The position numbers were made by a program, and so were the translations under genes. A stretch of 64,000 nucleotides of DNA from Bin87 sp965261195. GTDB taxonomy: Bacteria; Chloroflexota; Dehalococcoidia; Lucifugimonadales; UBA3495. Numbering within the stretch: the first letter of the stretch is position 1; every line of letters starts with the position of its first letter. The stretch spans positions 1,984,001 to 2,048,000 of the forward strand of contig OZ253455.1 of assembly GCA_965261195.1 (NCBI GenBank), read 5' to 3'. This document shows, piece by piece, positions 43,803-52,924 of this stretch. Below the pieces are notes generated by a model. The model searched no databases, had not been told where the DNA came from, and saw nothing but the letters and a program-made list of their open reading frames with translations.

Positions 43803-45155
43803 ATGCTACCACGCAAGATGCTACCACGCAGTTACCCCGACGGCATCCACATCGCCTTCGACGACCACCGCCTGGTCAACAATGCCGGGCTGATCCTTCC
43901 GGTGACCCTGGCCCAGCGCCTGGGTCTGCCCCAACTGGTCCAGCAGCGCCTCGACCTGGGCGACGCGCCAGGTCGGGCGAACCCGGGCGACCAGATGATG
44001 ACCCTGGTGGCGTCTGCGCTGGCTGGGGGCGACTGCATTGACGACGCCGACGTGTTGCGCACTGGGGGAACCGCCTGCACCCTGGGCGGCACGGCCAAGG
44101 CGCCATCCACCCTGGGGACCTTCCTGCGCAGCTTCCGGTGGGGCCACGTCCGCCAACTGGATCGGGTCAGCCGGGAGCTGCTGGCTGGGGCCTGGGCGGC
44201 TGGGGCCGGACCCGGCGACGGGCCGTTGACCATCGACCTGGACTCCACCAGCTGCGAAACCTATGGTCTGGCCAAGGAGGGTGCCCGCCACCACAGCTAC
44301 ACCGGCCAGCGAGGCTATCACCCGCTGCTGGCCCAAGCCTGGACTACTGGTGCCGGCACCGGCGACGTGCTGATGTCTCGGCTGCGTGAGGGCCGCGCCA
44401 ACACCGCTCGGGGCGCCGCCCACTTCCTGCGTGAGACGGTGGGCCGGGTGCGCTACGGCGGGGCCAGGGGACAACTCACGCTGCGCTCCGACCGCGGCTT
44501 CTATGCTCACGCCCTGGTCGCGGTCTGCCGCGAGATGGATGTCCGCTACTCCATCACCATCCGCCAGCACAAAAGCCTGCGCAATCTCATCGAGGCGATA
44601 CCCGAGACGGACTGGACGCCGATTCCCTACTGGATGGACGGCGCCGCCGACGTGGCGGAGACCACCTACACCCCCTTCCGGAGTGAGCCTGACGCCGCGC
44701 CGGTGCGGCTCATCGTCCGGCGGGTGCAGCCCACGTCCGGTTCCCAGTTGGCCCGCTTCGCCAGCTACAGCTATCACGGCTGCATCACCGACCGGGACGG
44801 GGCAACCCTGGAACTGGAGGCCGACCATCGCCGCCACGCCGAGATCGAGAATGCCATCCGAGACCTCAAGTACGGCGTCGGACTCAACCATCTCCCCTCA
44901 GGCCGCTTCGCCGCCAACGCCGCCGGGCTGGCCGTCCAGGTGATGGCGCACAACCTCGCACGCTGGACGGCGCGCATCGGTCTGGGCGAGCAACTGGTAA
45001 CCACCAAAACCCTCCGACGACGCTTCTTCTCGATGCCCGGACGGCTCACCCGCTCGGCGCGCCGCCTCACTTTGCATCTGCCCCAGCGCTGGCCCTGGCA
45101 AAACCGGTTCAGTCGCGCCCTCGCTCGATTGCGAGCCCTGCCACTCCCAGCCTGA
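43803..45155 (+). CDS. IS1380-family transposase, intact
   Basis: 450 residues, near the family's usual length. LTIDLDSTSCETYGLAKEGA carries the first catalytic aspartate, RSDRGFYAHALVAVCREMDV the second, and ELEADHRRHAEIENAIRDLK the glutamate. YTGQRGYHPLLAQ is also typical. The C-terminus is arginine-rich. The frame is open throughout, so this is the one apparently functional transposase in the 37-45 kb cluster. I could not define its terminal repeats with confidence. Confidence 0.9.
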   Translation: MLPRKMLPRSYPDGIHIAFDDHRLVNNAGLILPVTLAQRLGLPQLVQQRLDLGDAPGRANPGDQMMTLVASALAGGDCIDDADVLRTGGTACTLGGTAKAPSTLGTFLRSFRWGHVRQLDRVSRELLAGAWAAGAGPGDGPLTIDLDSTSCETYGLAKEGARHHSYTGQRGYHPLLAQAWTTGAGTGDVLMSRLREGRANTARGAAHFLRETVGRVRYGGARGQLTLRSDRGFYAHALVAVCREMDVRYSITIRQHKSLRNLIEAIPETDWTPIPYWMDGAADVAETTYTPFRSEPDAAPVRLIVRRVQPTSGSQLARFASYSYHGCITDRDGATLELEADHRRHAEIENAIRDLKYGVGLNHLPSGRFAANAAGLAVQVMAHNLARWTARIGLGEQLVTTKTLRRRFFSMPGRLTRSARRLTLHLPQRWPWQNRFSRALARLRALPLPA

Positions 45156-45537
45156 CGGCGGCCGTCTGCCGCCGACCCGCCATCCGGCCCACTGAACATC
45201 GTCGCCAACTCGCGCCAACTCGGTCCGCCAGGGGCGCTTCCTGCTTACCGCCTGTCGAATTCCGCCCGCCATGGCCACTGCGGGCCGCCATCATCGTGTC
45301 TGTGTGCCTACCTCACGCCGCCCTCATCCCCACTATTGGGATCTGGCTGGGCCCGTTCGCCTTCCCTTACCCATCATACCTGGTGTCAACGACACGGACG
45401 TCTCGCTTCGGTGGATTCGGGCTAAAGAGAATACCCCGGCCTTCGGAATCACGGGGGGATGGTGGCACGACCTCCACCATGAGATGGTTACGGTAGGGGC
45501 GAATAATCGTTCGCCCCTGCCCGCATAATTCACCGTG
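45156..45537. other. Spacer between the IS1380 gene and the GMC oxidoreductase
   Basis: 382 bp without a supportable gene. It contains a 9-bp hairpin (aggggcgaa/ttcgcccct, 45495-45518), an intergenic palindrome lying just past the stop of the minus-strand GMC gene, where it could act in termination, though no T run follows. Confidence 0.5.
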
Positions 45538-47133
45538 TCAGGAAATGGCAGATGCTCCTTCACCGGACAGGTAGTCGGCGGTGCGCAGGGCCAGGGCCTG
45601 GATGGTGGTGGTAGGGTTGATGCAGGCGCCGGTGGTGAAGATGCTGCCGTCGATGATGAACAGGTTGGGCACATCGTGGGCGCGGCCCCAGCGGTCAACG
45701 ACCGAGGTGTCCGGGTTGGCGCCCATGCGAGCGGTGCCCAGCAGGTGCCAGCCGGCGTTGCGCCGCAACCGCGAAGATACGACCCGGGTGGCCCCGGCCG
45801 CCTCCAGCGCCTCGCTGGCGCGGGCGATGCCGTGGTCCAGCATGGCCCAGGTGTTGTCGCTGACGGTGTAGTCAATCTTGGGCGCGGGGATGCCGTCGCT
45901 GTCGGTGAGGTGCGGGTCGAGGGTAACGCGGTTGTGCGCTTCCGGCAGGTCTTCACTCATAATGACGATGCCCATCTGACGATGGAACCGTTCGGCAAAG
46001 TCCTGATGGTGTCCATCGCCCCAGGACACGGTCTCGCCGACCAGCCCGCCCAGCGCAATCTGCAGGGGAGCGCCGCCGACGTTGGAAACCTGCATATCGT
46101 AGCCGCGCACAAACCCGCGGCGCACGTCGGTCTCGTAGAACTCCTGGCTGAGCATCGACGACCCGCGCGGGCCTTCATCTGACCCCAGGTCTTCATCGAA
46201 CAAACCCAGCACGTAACCGCAGGGATGGTGCATCAGGTTGCGGCCCACCTGTCCGGAGCTGTTGGCCAGTCCGTCGGGGAACAGCGCGCTGCGGGAATTG
46301 AGCAGCAGACGGGAAGAACCGATACCGTTGCACGCCAGCACCACCACCTTGGCGTACTGTGCCTGTAGCTCACCGTGGCGGTCATAGTAGGCCGCTCCGG
46401 TGGCGCGACCGGTGGCGTCCACCAGAATCTCGCGGACGCGGGCGTGGGTGATGAGGCGGGCGCCCTGCTTGAGCGCGCGCGGCCAGAAGATAATGTCGCT
46501 GCCGGATGGGGAACGCAGGTACTCGCCCACGTCCGCCTGGCGTCCGTCATAGGTGGTGGAGTTAACGGCGTTGTCCGCCGACCACCAGTGCCAGCCCAGC
46601 TGATTGAACGCCCGCCCCAGCAGCTCGCCGCCGCGTCCGATGGGCAGTGGGGGCGTGGGACGCACCGGCTTGGGCGGATAGGCCGGGTCGCCCTGCAACC
46701 CACTGACGCCGTGCATCCGGTCGTTCAGGTCGTAGTAAGGCTCCAGCTCAAAGTAGTCCATCGGCCAGTCGTCAGCCACGCCGTCCAGCGAGTTCAGGCG
46801 GAAGTCGGAGGGATGGAAGCGGGGAAAATGCGATCCCCAGTGGATGGTGCTGCCGCCCACCGCGTTGTACATATACGGAGCGATGGGGGTGTCGTCCTCG
46901 TTGACCGGATAGTCTTCCGGCAGGCCCCTGAAATTGGGGTTGGGATGGAAGTCGGTCTGCCAGTGGAGCTGGCTAGCGGGCTCGCTGACCGGGAACGCAT
47001 TCTGCGGAACCCAGCCGCCCTGCTCCAGGCAGACGACTTTGACACCGGCCTGGGTAAGGCTCCAAGTGAAGGCCGCGCCCGATGCGCCGGCCCCAATCAC
47101 CAAAACGTCTGCTACTTCTTGCTTGCTGGCCAT
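45538..47133 (-). CDS. GMC-family FAD-dependent oxidoreductase
   Basis: 531 residues. The FAD-binding N-terminus VADVLVIGAGASGAAFTWSL and YNAVGGSTIHWGSHFPRF (about residue 90) are typical. VVVLACNGIGSSRLLLNS is the second flavin contact. The C-terminal active-site region WHLLGTARMGANPDTSVVDR gives the catalytic histidine, followed by VPNLFIIDGSIF and NPTTTIQALALRTAD. GMC enzymes oxidise alcohols or sugars; this subtype resembles gluconate/glucose-dehydrogenase-like flavoproteins, but the substrate is unknown. It is a single gene with no signal peptide visible. Confidence 0.9.
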   Translation of the reverse strand: MASKQEVADVLVIGAGASGAAFTWSLTQAGVKVVCLEQGGWVPQNAFPVSEPASQLHWQTDFHPNPNFRGLPEDYPVNEDDTPIAPYMYNAVGGSTIHWGSHFPRFHPSDFRLNSLDGVADDWPMDYFELEPYYDLNDRMHGVSGLQGDPAYPPKPVRPTPPLPIGRGGELLGRAFNQLGWHWWSADNAVNSTTYDGRQADVGEYLRSPSGSDIIFWPRALKQGARLITHARVREILVDATGRATGAAYYDRHGELQAQYAKVVVLACNGIGSSRLLLNSRSALFPDGLANSSGQVGRNLMHHPCGYVLGLFDEDLGSDEGPRGSSMLSQEFYETDVRRGFVRGYDMQVSNVGGAPLQIALGGLVGETVSWGDGHHQDFAERFHRQMGIVIMSEDLPEAHNRVTLDPHLTDSDGIPAPKIDYTVSDNTWAMLDHGIARASEALEAAGATRVVSSRLRRNAGWHLLGTARMGANPDTSVVDRWGRAHDVPNLFIIDGSIFTTGACINPTTTIQALALRTADYLSGEGASAIS

Positions 47134-47195
47134 GTGACTTGCTCCTGGTTCTTGTTGATGACTAACTTGATGAGAATATCAAACGGCGAAAGCCA

Positions 47196-47603
47196 TTATT
47201 TAGTTTGCACTCTGCGTTCGATGTCAGACAAAATCTTTTTTATCTCATCTAGGTGAGCGATGAGTTCCCGCCGTTCCTCGGCAGTGAAATTGCGTTTATA
47301 TTTACGGGTTGTCTGGCCAAATTGTTGCATACTTCGTCTGAATCTTTCTTGCATACCGTCATTCTGACCGGATTGCGGTTCGTTCCATCCCTGCGGCGCC
47401 GGCAACATGGGGAGTGGTGGTAAGCGTGATGTTTCCTGCCGGCGTTCTGCAACGCCTTTCAGCAGGTTGTAAATGGCTATCAGATGGCGACCGAGCGCCT
47501 CACGTTCTTGTGGCGTGGCTTCTGTGATGCGGACTGCTATGGCTTGAAGAATCTTGGCGGCCTTGATTCCTATGGGCAAGAATCTTATTGCAGCACGTAC
47601 CAT
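47196..47603 (-). CDS. Hypothetical protein, helical
   Basis: 135 residues from MVRAAIRFLPIGIKAAKILQ; GGAG lies 7 bases upstream of the ATG. It is almost wholly helical by appearance (ITEATPQEREALGRHLIAIY, NLLKGVAERR, then ELIAHLDEIKKILSDIERRV) with a proline-rich, possibly flexible middle (RLPPLPMLPAPQG). No family is recognised. It starts 4 bp after the stop of a tiny upstream ORF, so the two likely form an operon. Confidence 0.6.
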   Translation of the reverse strand: MVRAAIRFLPIGIKAAKILQAIAVRITEATPQEREALGRHLIAIYNLLKGVAERRQETSRLPPLPMLPAPQGWNEPQSGQNDGMQERFRRSMQQFGQTTRKYKRNFTAEERRELIAHLDEIKKILSDIERRVQTK

Positions 47604-47607
47604 CAAT

Positions 47608-47715
47608 TTACTCCGTTGCGGTCTTTGTCTTTGTAACGGCTGCCTCGCTAGGTGATGGTGCGTCGCTAATGAGGTCGGCTTGCTCGGGGATAATTTTCTG
47701 ATAGGTTGTTGCCAT
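47608..47715 (-). CDS. Very small ORF upstream of the helical protein
   Basis: 35 codons (MATTYQKIIPEQADLISDAP onward). It is acidic then Lys/Thr-rich at the end. Its stop (TAA) is 4 bases from the next start, and GGAG for the next gene sits in its last codons, which is the usual geometry of translational coupling. It could be a leader peptide or small partner protein. No relatives are recognised. Confidence 0.4.
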   Translation of the reverse strand: MATTYQKIIPEQADLISDAPSPSEAAVTKTKTATE

Positions 47716-47776
47716 AACGATGCTCTTGACTTCAGTCCGGTGTACGGGTGTGAAATAATTGTACCGGGCAATGTGG

Positions 47777-48724
47777 TTAACAGCCCGGCTCCCGGTCAAG
47801 CTGGTGGATGCGCCCATTGATGAAGGCTTGCTCAGTTGCATAAGCATACCGTTGCTCTGCCATTTCCCTGACCAGATTATTTCGTTCCTCAAAGAAGTCG
47901 TCCGGGGACGGCTGCGCTCCGCGTCGCCGCAACATTTCCTCCATCACCAATGCCCGCTCACTGACGACAAACTTCTGATACTCGGTGGCTACCCGCAGCG
48001 CTTTTTCGGCATCCCGCTCTTTGATGGCGGAATCTCGCGCATCAGCCAGCTCCGAGAGATTGGGTAGATACCTTCCTCTTGGCTGTTTGAACCAGCGCAG
48101 CAGGTCGCCGTCCCAGCACAGGTACAGGTCCAGCGCCGGGCTGTAGCCCCGTATCTCGCCGTCCGGCTCATCGGTGAGTGGTATGGGCTGATACTCCCCG
48201 TCAATCAGCCGTAGGCCGGCCAGCGCTCGGTTCTGGTGCTCGTCGGAGGGGATAACCAGCCGCCAGTATTCGCCTACTCCGTAGCCGGCGTAACCCGCGC
48301 GGTTGCGGGAGTAATCGTAATCCAGCCTGATTTCATCCGGTCTGACTTCCCCGAACCTATCCGCCACCAACCCGAACTCATTCGGCGAAGCAGGATTGAG
48401 GATTTCCGGAACTACCTCCAGCACAAAGTCCGGCGGCTTGCCCACTTCTCCAATCATATAGCCGTTGCGCCCGATAATAGCATCCGGAATGACGCCGAAA
48501 GCAACCACGAAGTCCATCTTTACCCAATTGGCGGGGTTGGTGTTGTCATGGCACAAATAGCCATTGCCTCCCACCAGAACGTCAGGGCGCCGGTTGAAGT
48601 GGCTATGGAGAGTGCTGAAAAGTTCCGATATGCGACGGTTGCGTCGCATATCCGGCACCTTGGACGGGTCGGGTAACATAGTGAGCAGCACATAATCGTT
48701 GCTCGACAGAAATCGCTTGGTCAT
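47777..48724 (-). CDS. Uma2-family (DUF820) putative endonuclease
   Basis: 315 residues from ATG 48724, with GAGG upstream; an upstream open stretch overlaps the thiolase gene and is not family-like. Uma2 proteins have a restriction-like PD-(D/E)XK fold and are abundant in cyanobacteria and Chloroflexota, with poorly known roles. WVKMDFVVAFGVIPDAI supplies the Asp; PDFVLEVVPEILNPASPNEF fits the E-V/I-S-P core, though with P-E in place of the usual S-P; YAGYGVGEYWRLVIP and PALDLYLCWDGDLLRW follow as usual. The C-terminal 80 residues are a coiled-coil-like charged tail. Confidence 0.8.
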   Translation of the reverse strand: MTKRFLSSNDYVLLTMLPDPSKVPDMRRNRRISELFSTLHSHFNRRPDVLVGGNGYLCHDNTNPANWVKMDFVVAFGVIPDAIIGRNGYMIGEVGKPPDFVLEVVPEILNPASPNEFGLVADRFGEVRPDEIRLDYDYSRNRAGYAGYGVGEYWRLVIPSDEHQNRALAGLRLIDGEYQPIPLTDEPDGEIRGYSPALDLYLCWDGDLLRWFKQPRGRYLPNLSELADARDSAIKERDAEKALRVATEYQKFVVSERALVMEEMLRRRGAQPSPDDFFEERNNLVREMAEQRYAYATEQAFINGRIHQLDREPGC

Positions 48725-48771
48725 AACTGGCCTCGGATTGGCTATGCCGTTGGCCACAGCAATCCGCCGCT

Positions 48772-49971
48772 CTACCGACGCTCGAACACGGCGGCCACGC
48801 CCTGGCCTCCGCCGACGCACATGGTTTCCAGCCCCCACTGCGCGTCCCGCCGCTCCATCTCGTGGAGCATGGTGGCGAGGATGCGGGCGCCGGTGGCGGC
48901 GATGGGATGTCCCAGCGAGATGCCGGAGCCATTGACGTTGAGGTTGTCCTCGTGGGGCAATTGCCACTCGCGCAGCACGGCCAAAACCTGGGCGGCGAAA
49001 GCTTCATTGAGTTCGATAAGGTCCATATCGCCCAGCGTCATGCCGAGTTTGTTCATCACCTTGTTGACGGCGGCCACGGGGCCAATGCCCATGGTGGCAG
49101 GATGGCAACCGGTAACCGCCCAGCCGCGCAGGAACGCCATGGGGGTCAGGCCCAACTCTTCCAGCTTGTCCTCGGCCACCACCAGGCACACTGAAGCGGC
49201 ATCATTCTGGCTGCTGGCGTTGCCGGCGGTAACGCAGCCGTCCGGCATCACCGGGCGCAGGCGCCCCAGCACATCCATAGTGGTGTCGGCGCGGGGGCCT
49301 TCGTCGGCATCATAAATCTTGGGATCTCCGCGACGCTGGGGGATGCTGACGGGGACGATTTCGGCGTCGAACTTGCCGGCGTCGCGGGCGGCCACGGCGC
49401 GCTGGTGGCTGCGCAGGGCAAACTCGTCCTGCTCCTGTCGCGGGATTTCGTACTGCTGCGCCAGGTTTTCCGCCGTTTCCACCATGCCGCCGGGTATGGG
49501 GCCGAAACGCTCTTCGGGCGCAATGGTAACGCGGGCGCGGGCCAGGCGGTCGTGGAACGTAACCGAGCCGAAACGGGCGCCCCAGCGGGATTCGTTATTG
49601 TAAAACTCGGCGCCGCTCATGCTCTCCACACCACCGGCGATGACAACATCGGCGTTGTCGGTCTGCACCAGCATGGAGGCGTTAAGGATGGCCTGCAAGC
49701 CGGAGGAGCAACGCCGGTCCAACTGGTAGCCGGGCACCTCTATGGGCAGGCCGGCCTTGAGTCCGGCCAACCGCCCGATGGCGGGGTTTTCGCCGGAGGG
49801 ATAGCCGTGGCCGAGGATGACGTCATCGACGAGCGACGGGTCTACGCCGCTACGCTCCAGGGCAGCCTGGATGACGGTGGAAGCCAGCTCGGCGGCGGAG
49901 ATGTCGCGCAGGCTGCCGCCGAAGTTGCCGACGGCGGTGCGGACTGGGGAAACGATGGCTACTCCTCTCAT
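48772..49971 (-). CDS. Thiolase (acetyl-CoA acetyltransferase)
   Basis: 399 residues, normal length. The nucleophile Cys88 lies in YQLDRRCSSGLQAILNA. IELNEAFAAQVLAVLREW, SGISLGHPIAATGARILATM (His) and LETMCVGGGQGVAAVFE (second Cys) complete the active site. It joins or cleaves acyl-CoAs, in ketone-body/PHB synthesis or in beta-oxidation; direction cannot be told. It ends 47 bp before the Uma2 gene. An ISAs1 element is inserted about 105 bp upstream of its start and may affect its promoter. Confidence 0.93.
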   Translation of the reverse strand: MRGVAIVSPVRTAVGNFGGSLRDISAAELASTVIQAALERSGVDPSLVDDVILGHGYPSGENPAIGRLAGLKAGLPIEVPGYQLDRRCSSGLQAILNASMLVQTDNADVVIAGGVESMSGAEFYNNESRWGARFGSVTFHDRLARARVTIAPEERFGPIPGGMVETAENLAQQYEIPRQEQDEFALRSHQRAVAARDAGKFDAEIVPVSIPQRRGDPKIYDADEGPRADTTMDVLGRLRPVMPDGCVTAGNASSQNDAASVCLVVAEDKLEELGLTPMAFLRGWAVTGCHPATMGIGPVAAVNKVMNKLGMTLGDMDLIELNEAFAAQVLAVLREWQLPHEDNLNVNGSGISLGHPIAATGARILATMLHEMERRDAQWGLETMCVGGGQGVAAVFERR

Positions 49972-50090
49972 TAGAGCGCTCCTTATGCTGCGAATCGGGC
50001 GTCAGATGTCGTGCCAGAATGTTGCCGTATGATACCCGCTGGCCGTTGGGATGTAAAACAACGAGGGGCATTATCCAGGGCAACCGCATT

Positions 50091-51261
50091 CTAATTGGAG
50101 AGGATGGAGAGCAGGTAGTTATTGTCCCAGCCGGCCAGTTTGCGCTTGGCCCTGATGGAGATTTTGGAGGTCCGGTCTTGCCGCAGGAGGTTAAGGGATA
50201 TGTGCCGGATTATCGCCAGGTTTTCCGGAGCGTTTCCGGTCCTCACTCTGCTTGCGTCCTCTCGGCAGGACCCGTCCAACACCCAATGAACGGAATTCTC
50301 GATGCCCCAATGACTGCGGGTTGCCTGGAGCAGTCTGCTGGCATCCGACTCCAAGCTAGAGATGTAGTACCGGGATTCCACCGACACCCGGTCTCCCTCC
50401 CGCCGCTCCGCCGGCACCATCCCGATGCTGCTTAGCCCGGGCCATTCTTTGCCGAACTCGACGTAGGACAATTGCTCCGGGTCGTCAATCGTCCAACAAC
50501 GGCGTAGCTCAATTCGTCCGTGGCCCTTGTCGATGGTCTGGCAGAAATCATGTTGCAGATCCTCAAAGCCAGCGCTCGGCCCACAGCAAAACAGGTCTTT
50601 CACATCCGCGAGCAGCCTGCCCTGGTAGCAGCCTTCCCTGGTTTTCCTTGACCGCCCGAATATAGTCGGCTTCCCGGTTCACAATCTGCCGGGCGATCTT
50701 CTGCTGGCAGCCCATGGCGTCCTGGCAGCCCATGGCGTCAATGGTGACGATGCAACCGGATAGGTCCAACAGGTTGAGCAACTCCGGTATGGCGGTGATT
50801 TCATTGGATTTCGCGTCCACCCTGGTTTGACCCAGCGCCAGGGAGTTTTCCGAAGCCCAGGCGCTGACCAGGTGGATGGCCGCCTTCCCCGAGTTGCGGT
50901 CGTGAGAGCGCCGCAGGGTCTTCCCATCCAGCGCAATCACTGGGCCTCGGGTCAAACGGTTGACGCTGCGCACCCATGCCATGAAGCAGTCGCGGAATTG
51001 TTCCGGGTCAATGCGGGCGAACACCCGCGCAAAGGTGTCGGGACAGGGTACCCCGTTGGGCCAGTCCAGAAATCTCTGGAACCATTCGTACTTGCATTTG
51101 ACGAACAATTCAACATCGCTCCAACCTGCGGCGCCTCCGGTAACTGCGCAGATGGTCATGGCAATGATGTCCAGGAGTTGATGCCGCTGGCCCTGGTCCC
51201 TTCTGGGATCCTCCAAATTGCCGAAATGTTCGCCCAAGCTGCCACCCGCACTACTACTCAT
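50091..51261 (-). pseudogene. ISAs1 transposase (element 1), frameshifted
   Basis: The N-terminal part (MSSSAGGSLGEHFGNLEDPR, VIALDGKTLRRSHDRNSGKA, NSLALGQTRVDAKSNEITAI) carries the ISAs1 signature. A 15-bp duplication produces AMGCQDAMGCQ. A shift near 50600 leads to the C-terminal frame (DKGHGRIELRRCWTIDDPEQ to LLSILSN). Element 2 lies just upstream of the start. The gene cannot give a full-length product without frameshifting. Confidence 0.86.
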
Positions 51262-51295
51262 CACCACCATCCATCCCATCGTATTCAGGAACCCC

Positions 51296-52529
51296 CAGGG
51301 CAATCGCGTCTTAATGATAATTTTTATAATTATGCTAATGTTGCCCGATTCGATAAAACGAGAGAGGGCAACGGACCATGGCAGAATCGCATCATGTATC
51401 GGTCCTGGATCATTTCGCTGATCTGGACGACCCCAGGGTGGAGCGCACCCGACGCCACAAACTGGTGGACATCATCGCCATCGCCATCTGCGCCACCATC
51501 TGCGGGGCCGATTCCTGGGTGCATGTGGAGCTCTTCGGCAGGAGCAAGCTGGAATGGTTCCAAACCTTTCTTGAATTGCCCAACGGCGTCCCCTCCCATG
51601 ACACCTTCGGCGATGTTTTTGCCCGTCTGGACCCAGAGCAGTTCCAGAGTTGCTTCAGGGCCTGGACCCAAGCCATCGCTGAGTTGCTGCCCGAGGAGGT
51701 GGTGGCCATTGACGGGAAGACGGCCCGGCGTTCTCACGACTGCGCGGGTGGCAAGGGAGCCATGCATCTGGTCAGCGCTTGGGCCACGCAGAACACCCTG
51801 ACTTTAGGTCAGGTCAGGACGGCGGAGAAGTCCAATGAGATCACCGCCATTCCCCAACTGCTGGACTTGCTGGATCTGCAAGGCTGCATCGTGACCATTG
51901 ACGCCATGGGCTGCCAGCGGGAGATTGCCCAGCAGATCGTGGACGGCGGGGCCGATTACGTGCTGGCGGTGAAGGAGAATCAAGGACAACTCCACGAGGG
52001 CATCCGAGACCTGTTCGAGGGGGCGGAAGCATTGGGCTTTGACGGGGTGCCCTACGACTACTCCCAGACCGTGAACAAGGGACACGGACGGGTGGAACGG
52101 CGGGAATGCTGGACCATCACCGAGACGGATTGCCTGGACTACATCAACCCCCACGGGCAATGGCCCCAACTGAAGGCCGCCATCAAAGTGGTCGGCCATC
52201 GTGAGACCGCAGCCGGCGCGATCAGTCAACCTCGCTACTACATCAGCAGCCGGGCGGCCCCAGCAGGACAACTGCTGGCTGCCGTCAGGAGCCATTGGAG
52301 CATCGAGAACTCACTGCATTGGACTTTGGATGTAACCTTTCGAGAAGACCAGTGCCGAGTGCGCAAGGCCCACGGACCACAGAACCTGGCCACCCTGCGT
52401 CAGATCTCCCACAACCTGCTGAAAAACGAGCACACCCTGAAAGTGGGCATCCAAGGCAAACGCCTCAACGCCGGTTGGCGTGAAGACTACCTGCTAAAAG
52501 TACTCCTCGGATAAGACGCGATTGCCCTG
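51296..52529 (+). mobile_element. ISAs1-family element 2, nested, complete
   Basis: 1234 bp between CAGGGCAATCGCGTCTTA and its perfect inverse TAAGACGCGATTGCCCTG, flanked by the 10-bp duplication CAGGAACCCC (51286-51295 and 52530-52539). It is inserted into element 1 in the opposite orientation. Perfect ends, duplication and open transposase all point to a recent insertion. Confidence 0.96.
51378..52514 (+). CDS. ISAs1-family transposase, intact
   Basis: 378 residues, normal length. VLDHFADLDDPRVERTRRHK is the N-terminal domain, and ICGADSWVHVELFGRSKLEW follows. The DDE core includes VVAIDGKTARRSHD (first Asp), GCIVTIDAMGCQREIAQQIV with DYVLAVKENQ (second region), and RSHWSIENSLHWTLDVTFRE (Glu). 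The C-terminus ends AGWREDYLLKVLL. It shares family but not close identity with element 1, so the two ISAs1 elements are different members. Confidence 0.95.
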   Translation: MAESHHVSVLDHFADLDDPRVERTRRHKLVDIIAIAICATICGADSWVHVELFGRSKLEWFQTFLELPNGVPSHDTFGDVFARLDPEQFQSCFRAWTQAIAELLPEEVVAIDGKTARRSHDCAGGKGAMHLVSAWATQNTLTLGQVRTAEKSNEITAIPQLLDLLDLQGCIVTIDAMGCQREIAQQIVDGGADYVLAVKENQGQLHEGIRDLFEGAEALGFDGVPYDYSQTVNKGHGRVERRECWTITETDCLDYINPHGQWPQLKAAIKVVGHRETAAGAISQPRYYISSRAAPAGQLLAAVRSHWSIENSLHWTLDVTFREDQCRVRKAHGPQNLATLRQISHNLLKNEHTLKVGIQGKRLNAGWREDYLLKVLLG

Positions 52530-52642
52530 CAGGAACCCCCCCCTATGTTAGCAGCCCCTGCCCTTTGAGGGAGAATGCGGTTGCCCTGGGGCATTATCAG
52601 ACGCGCCGGCAACCCCTCATCGGGAGCGTCGGCTGCGTCTGA

Positions 52643-52648
52643 TATAAT
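52643..52648 (+). promoter_or_regulatory. -10 box TATAAT upstream of tRNA-Ala
   Basis: tctgaTATAATcg lies 19 bp before the mature tRNA 5' end. The ISAs1 element ends 54 bp upstream of this box, so any -35 element still lies outside the IS. Confidence 0.6.
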
Positions 52649-52666
52649 CGACTGGCCGGGCAACCA

Positions 52667-52741
52667 GGGGGCTTAGCTCAGTGGGAGAGCACCTGCTTTG
52701 CAAGCAGGGGGTCAGGGGTTCGAATCCCCTAGCCTCCACCA
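52667..52741 (+). tRNA. tRNA-Ala (TGC)
   Basis: Full cloverleaf: acceptor GGGGGCT/AGCCTCC, D arm GCTC-AGTGGGA-GAGC, anticodon arm CCTGC-TTTGCAA-GCAGG with anticodon TGC, variable loop, T arm AGGGG-TTCGAAT-CCCCT, discriminator A and an encoded CCA at 52739-52741. The gene density and content change right after it, making it a candidate integration site. Confidence 0.97.
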
Positions 52742-52924
52742 ACTGTAATAGAAGAAAGAACTTTCTTCTTCACCATACCGATCAGAAAGCCGAAGACCTC
52801 TTGGCTTCCTGACCGGGCCAAAAGTTCGCTCGAGCACCACGCACTGGCCGAAGGGCGCATCAACGCCGCCAAGGCCAGGTTCGGCTGGCGGGGCCCAGAG
52901 CCGCAACAAGACAGCGGCTGGATC

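Larger units (their letters stand above)
50076..52588 (-). mobile_element. ISAs1-family element 1, split by a second ISAs1 element
   Basis: Ends CAGGGCAACCGCATTCTA and the inverse GAGAATGCGGTTGCCCTG are flanked by a perfect 10-bp duplication, GGGCATTATC, at 50066-50075 and 52589-52598. The element is broken near its transposase start by element 2 (51296-52529). Its transposase is also frameshifted. Confidence 0.93.

Noticed and set aside
45271..45528. Short open frames between IS1380 and the GMC gene
   Set aside because: They overlap an intergenic palindrome, lack ribosome binding sites and have no conserved features.
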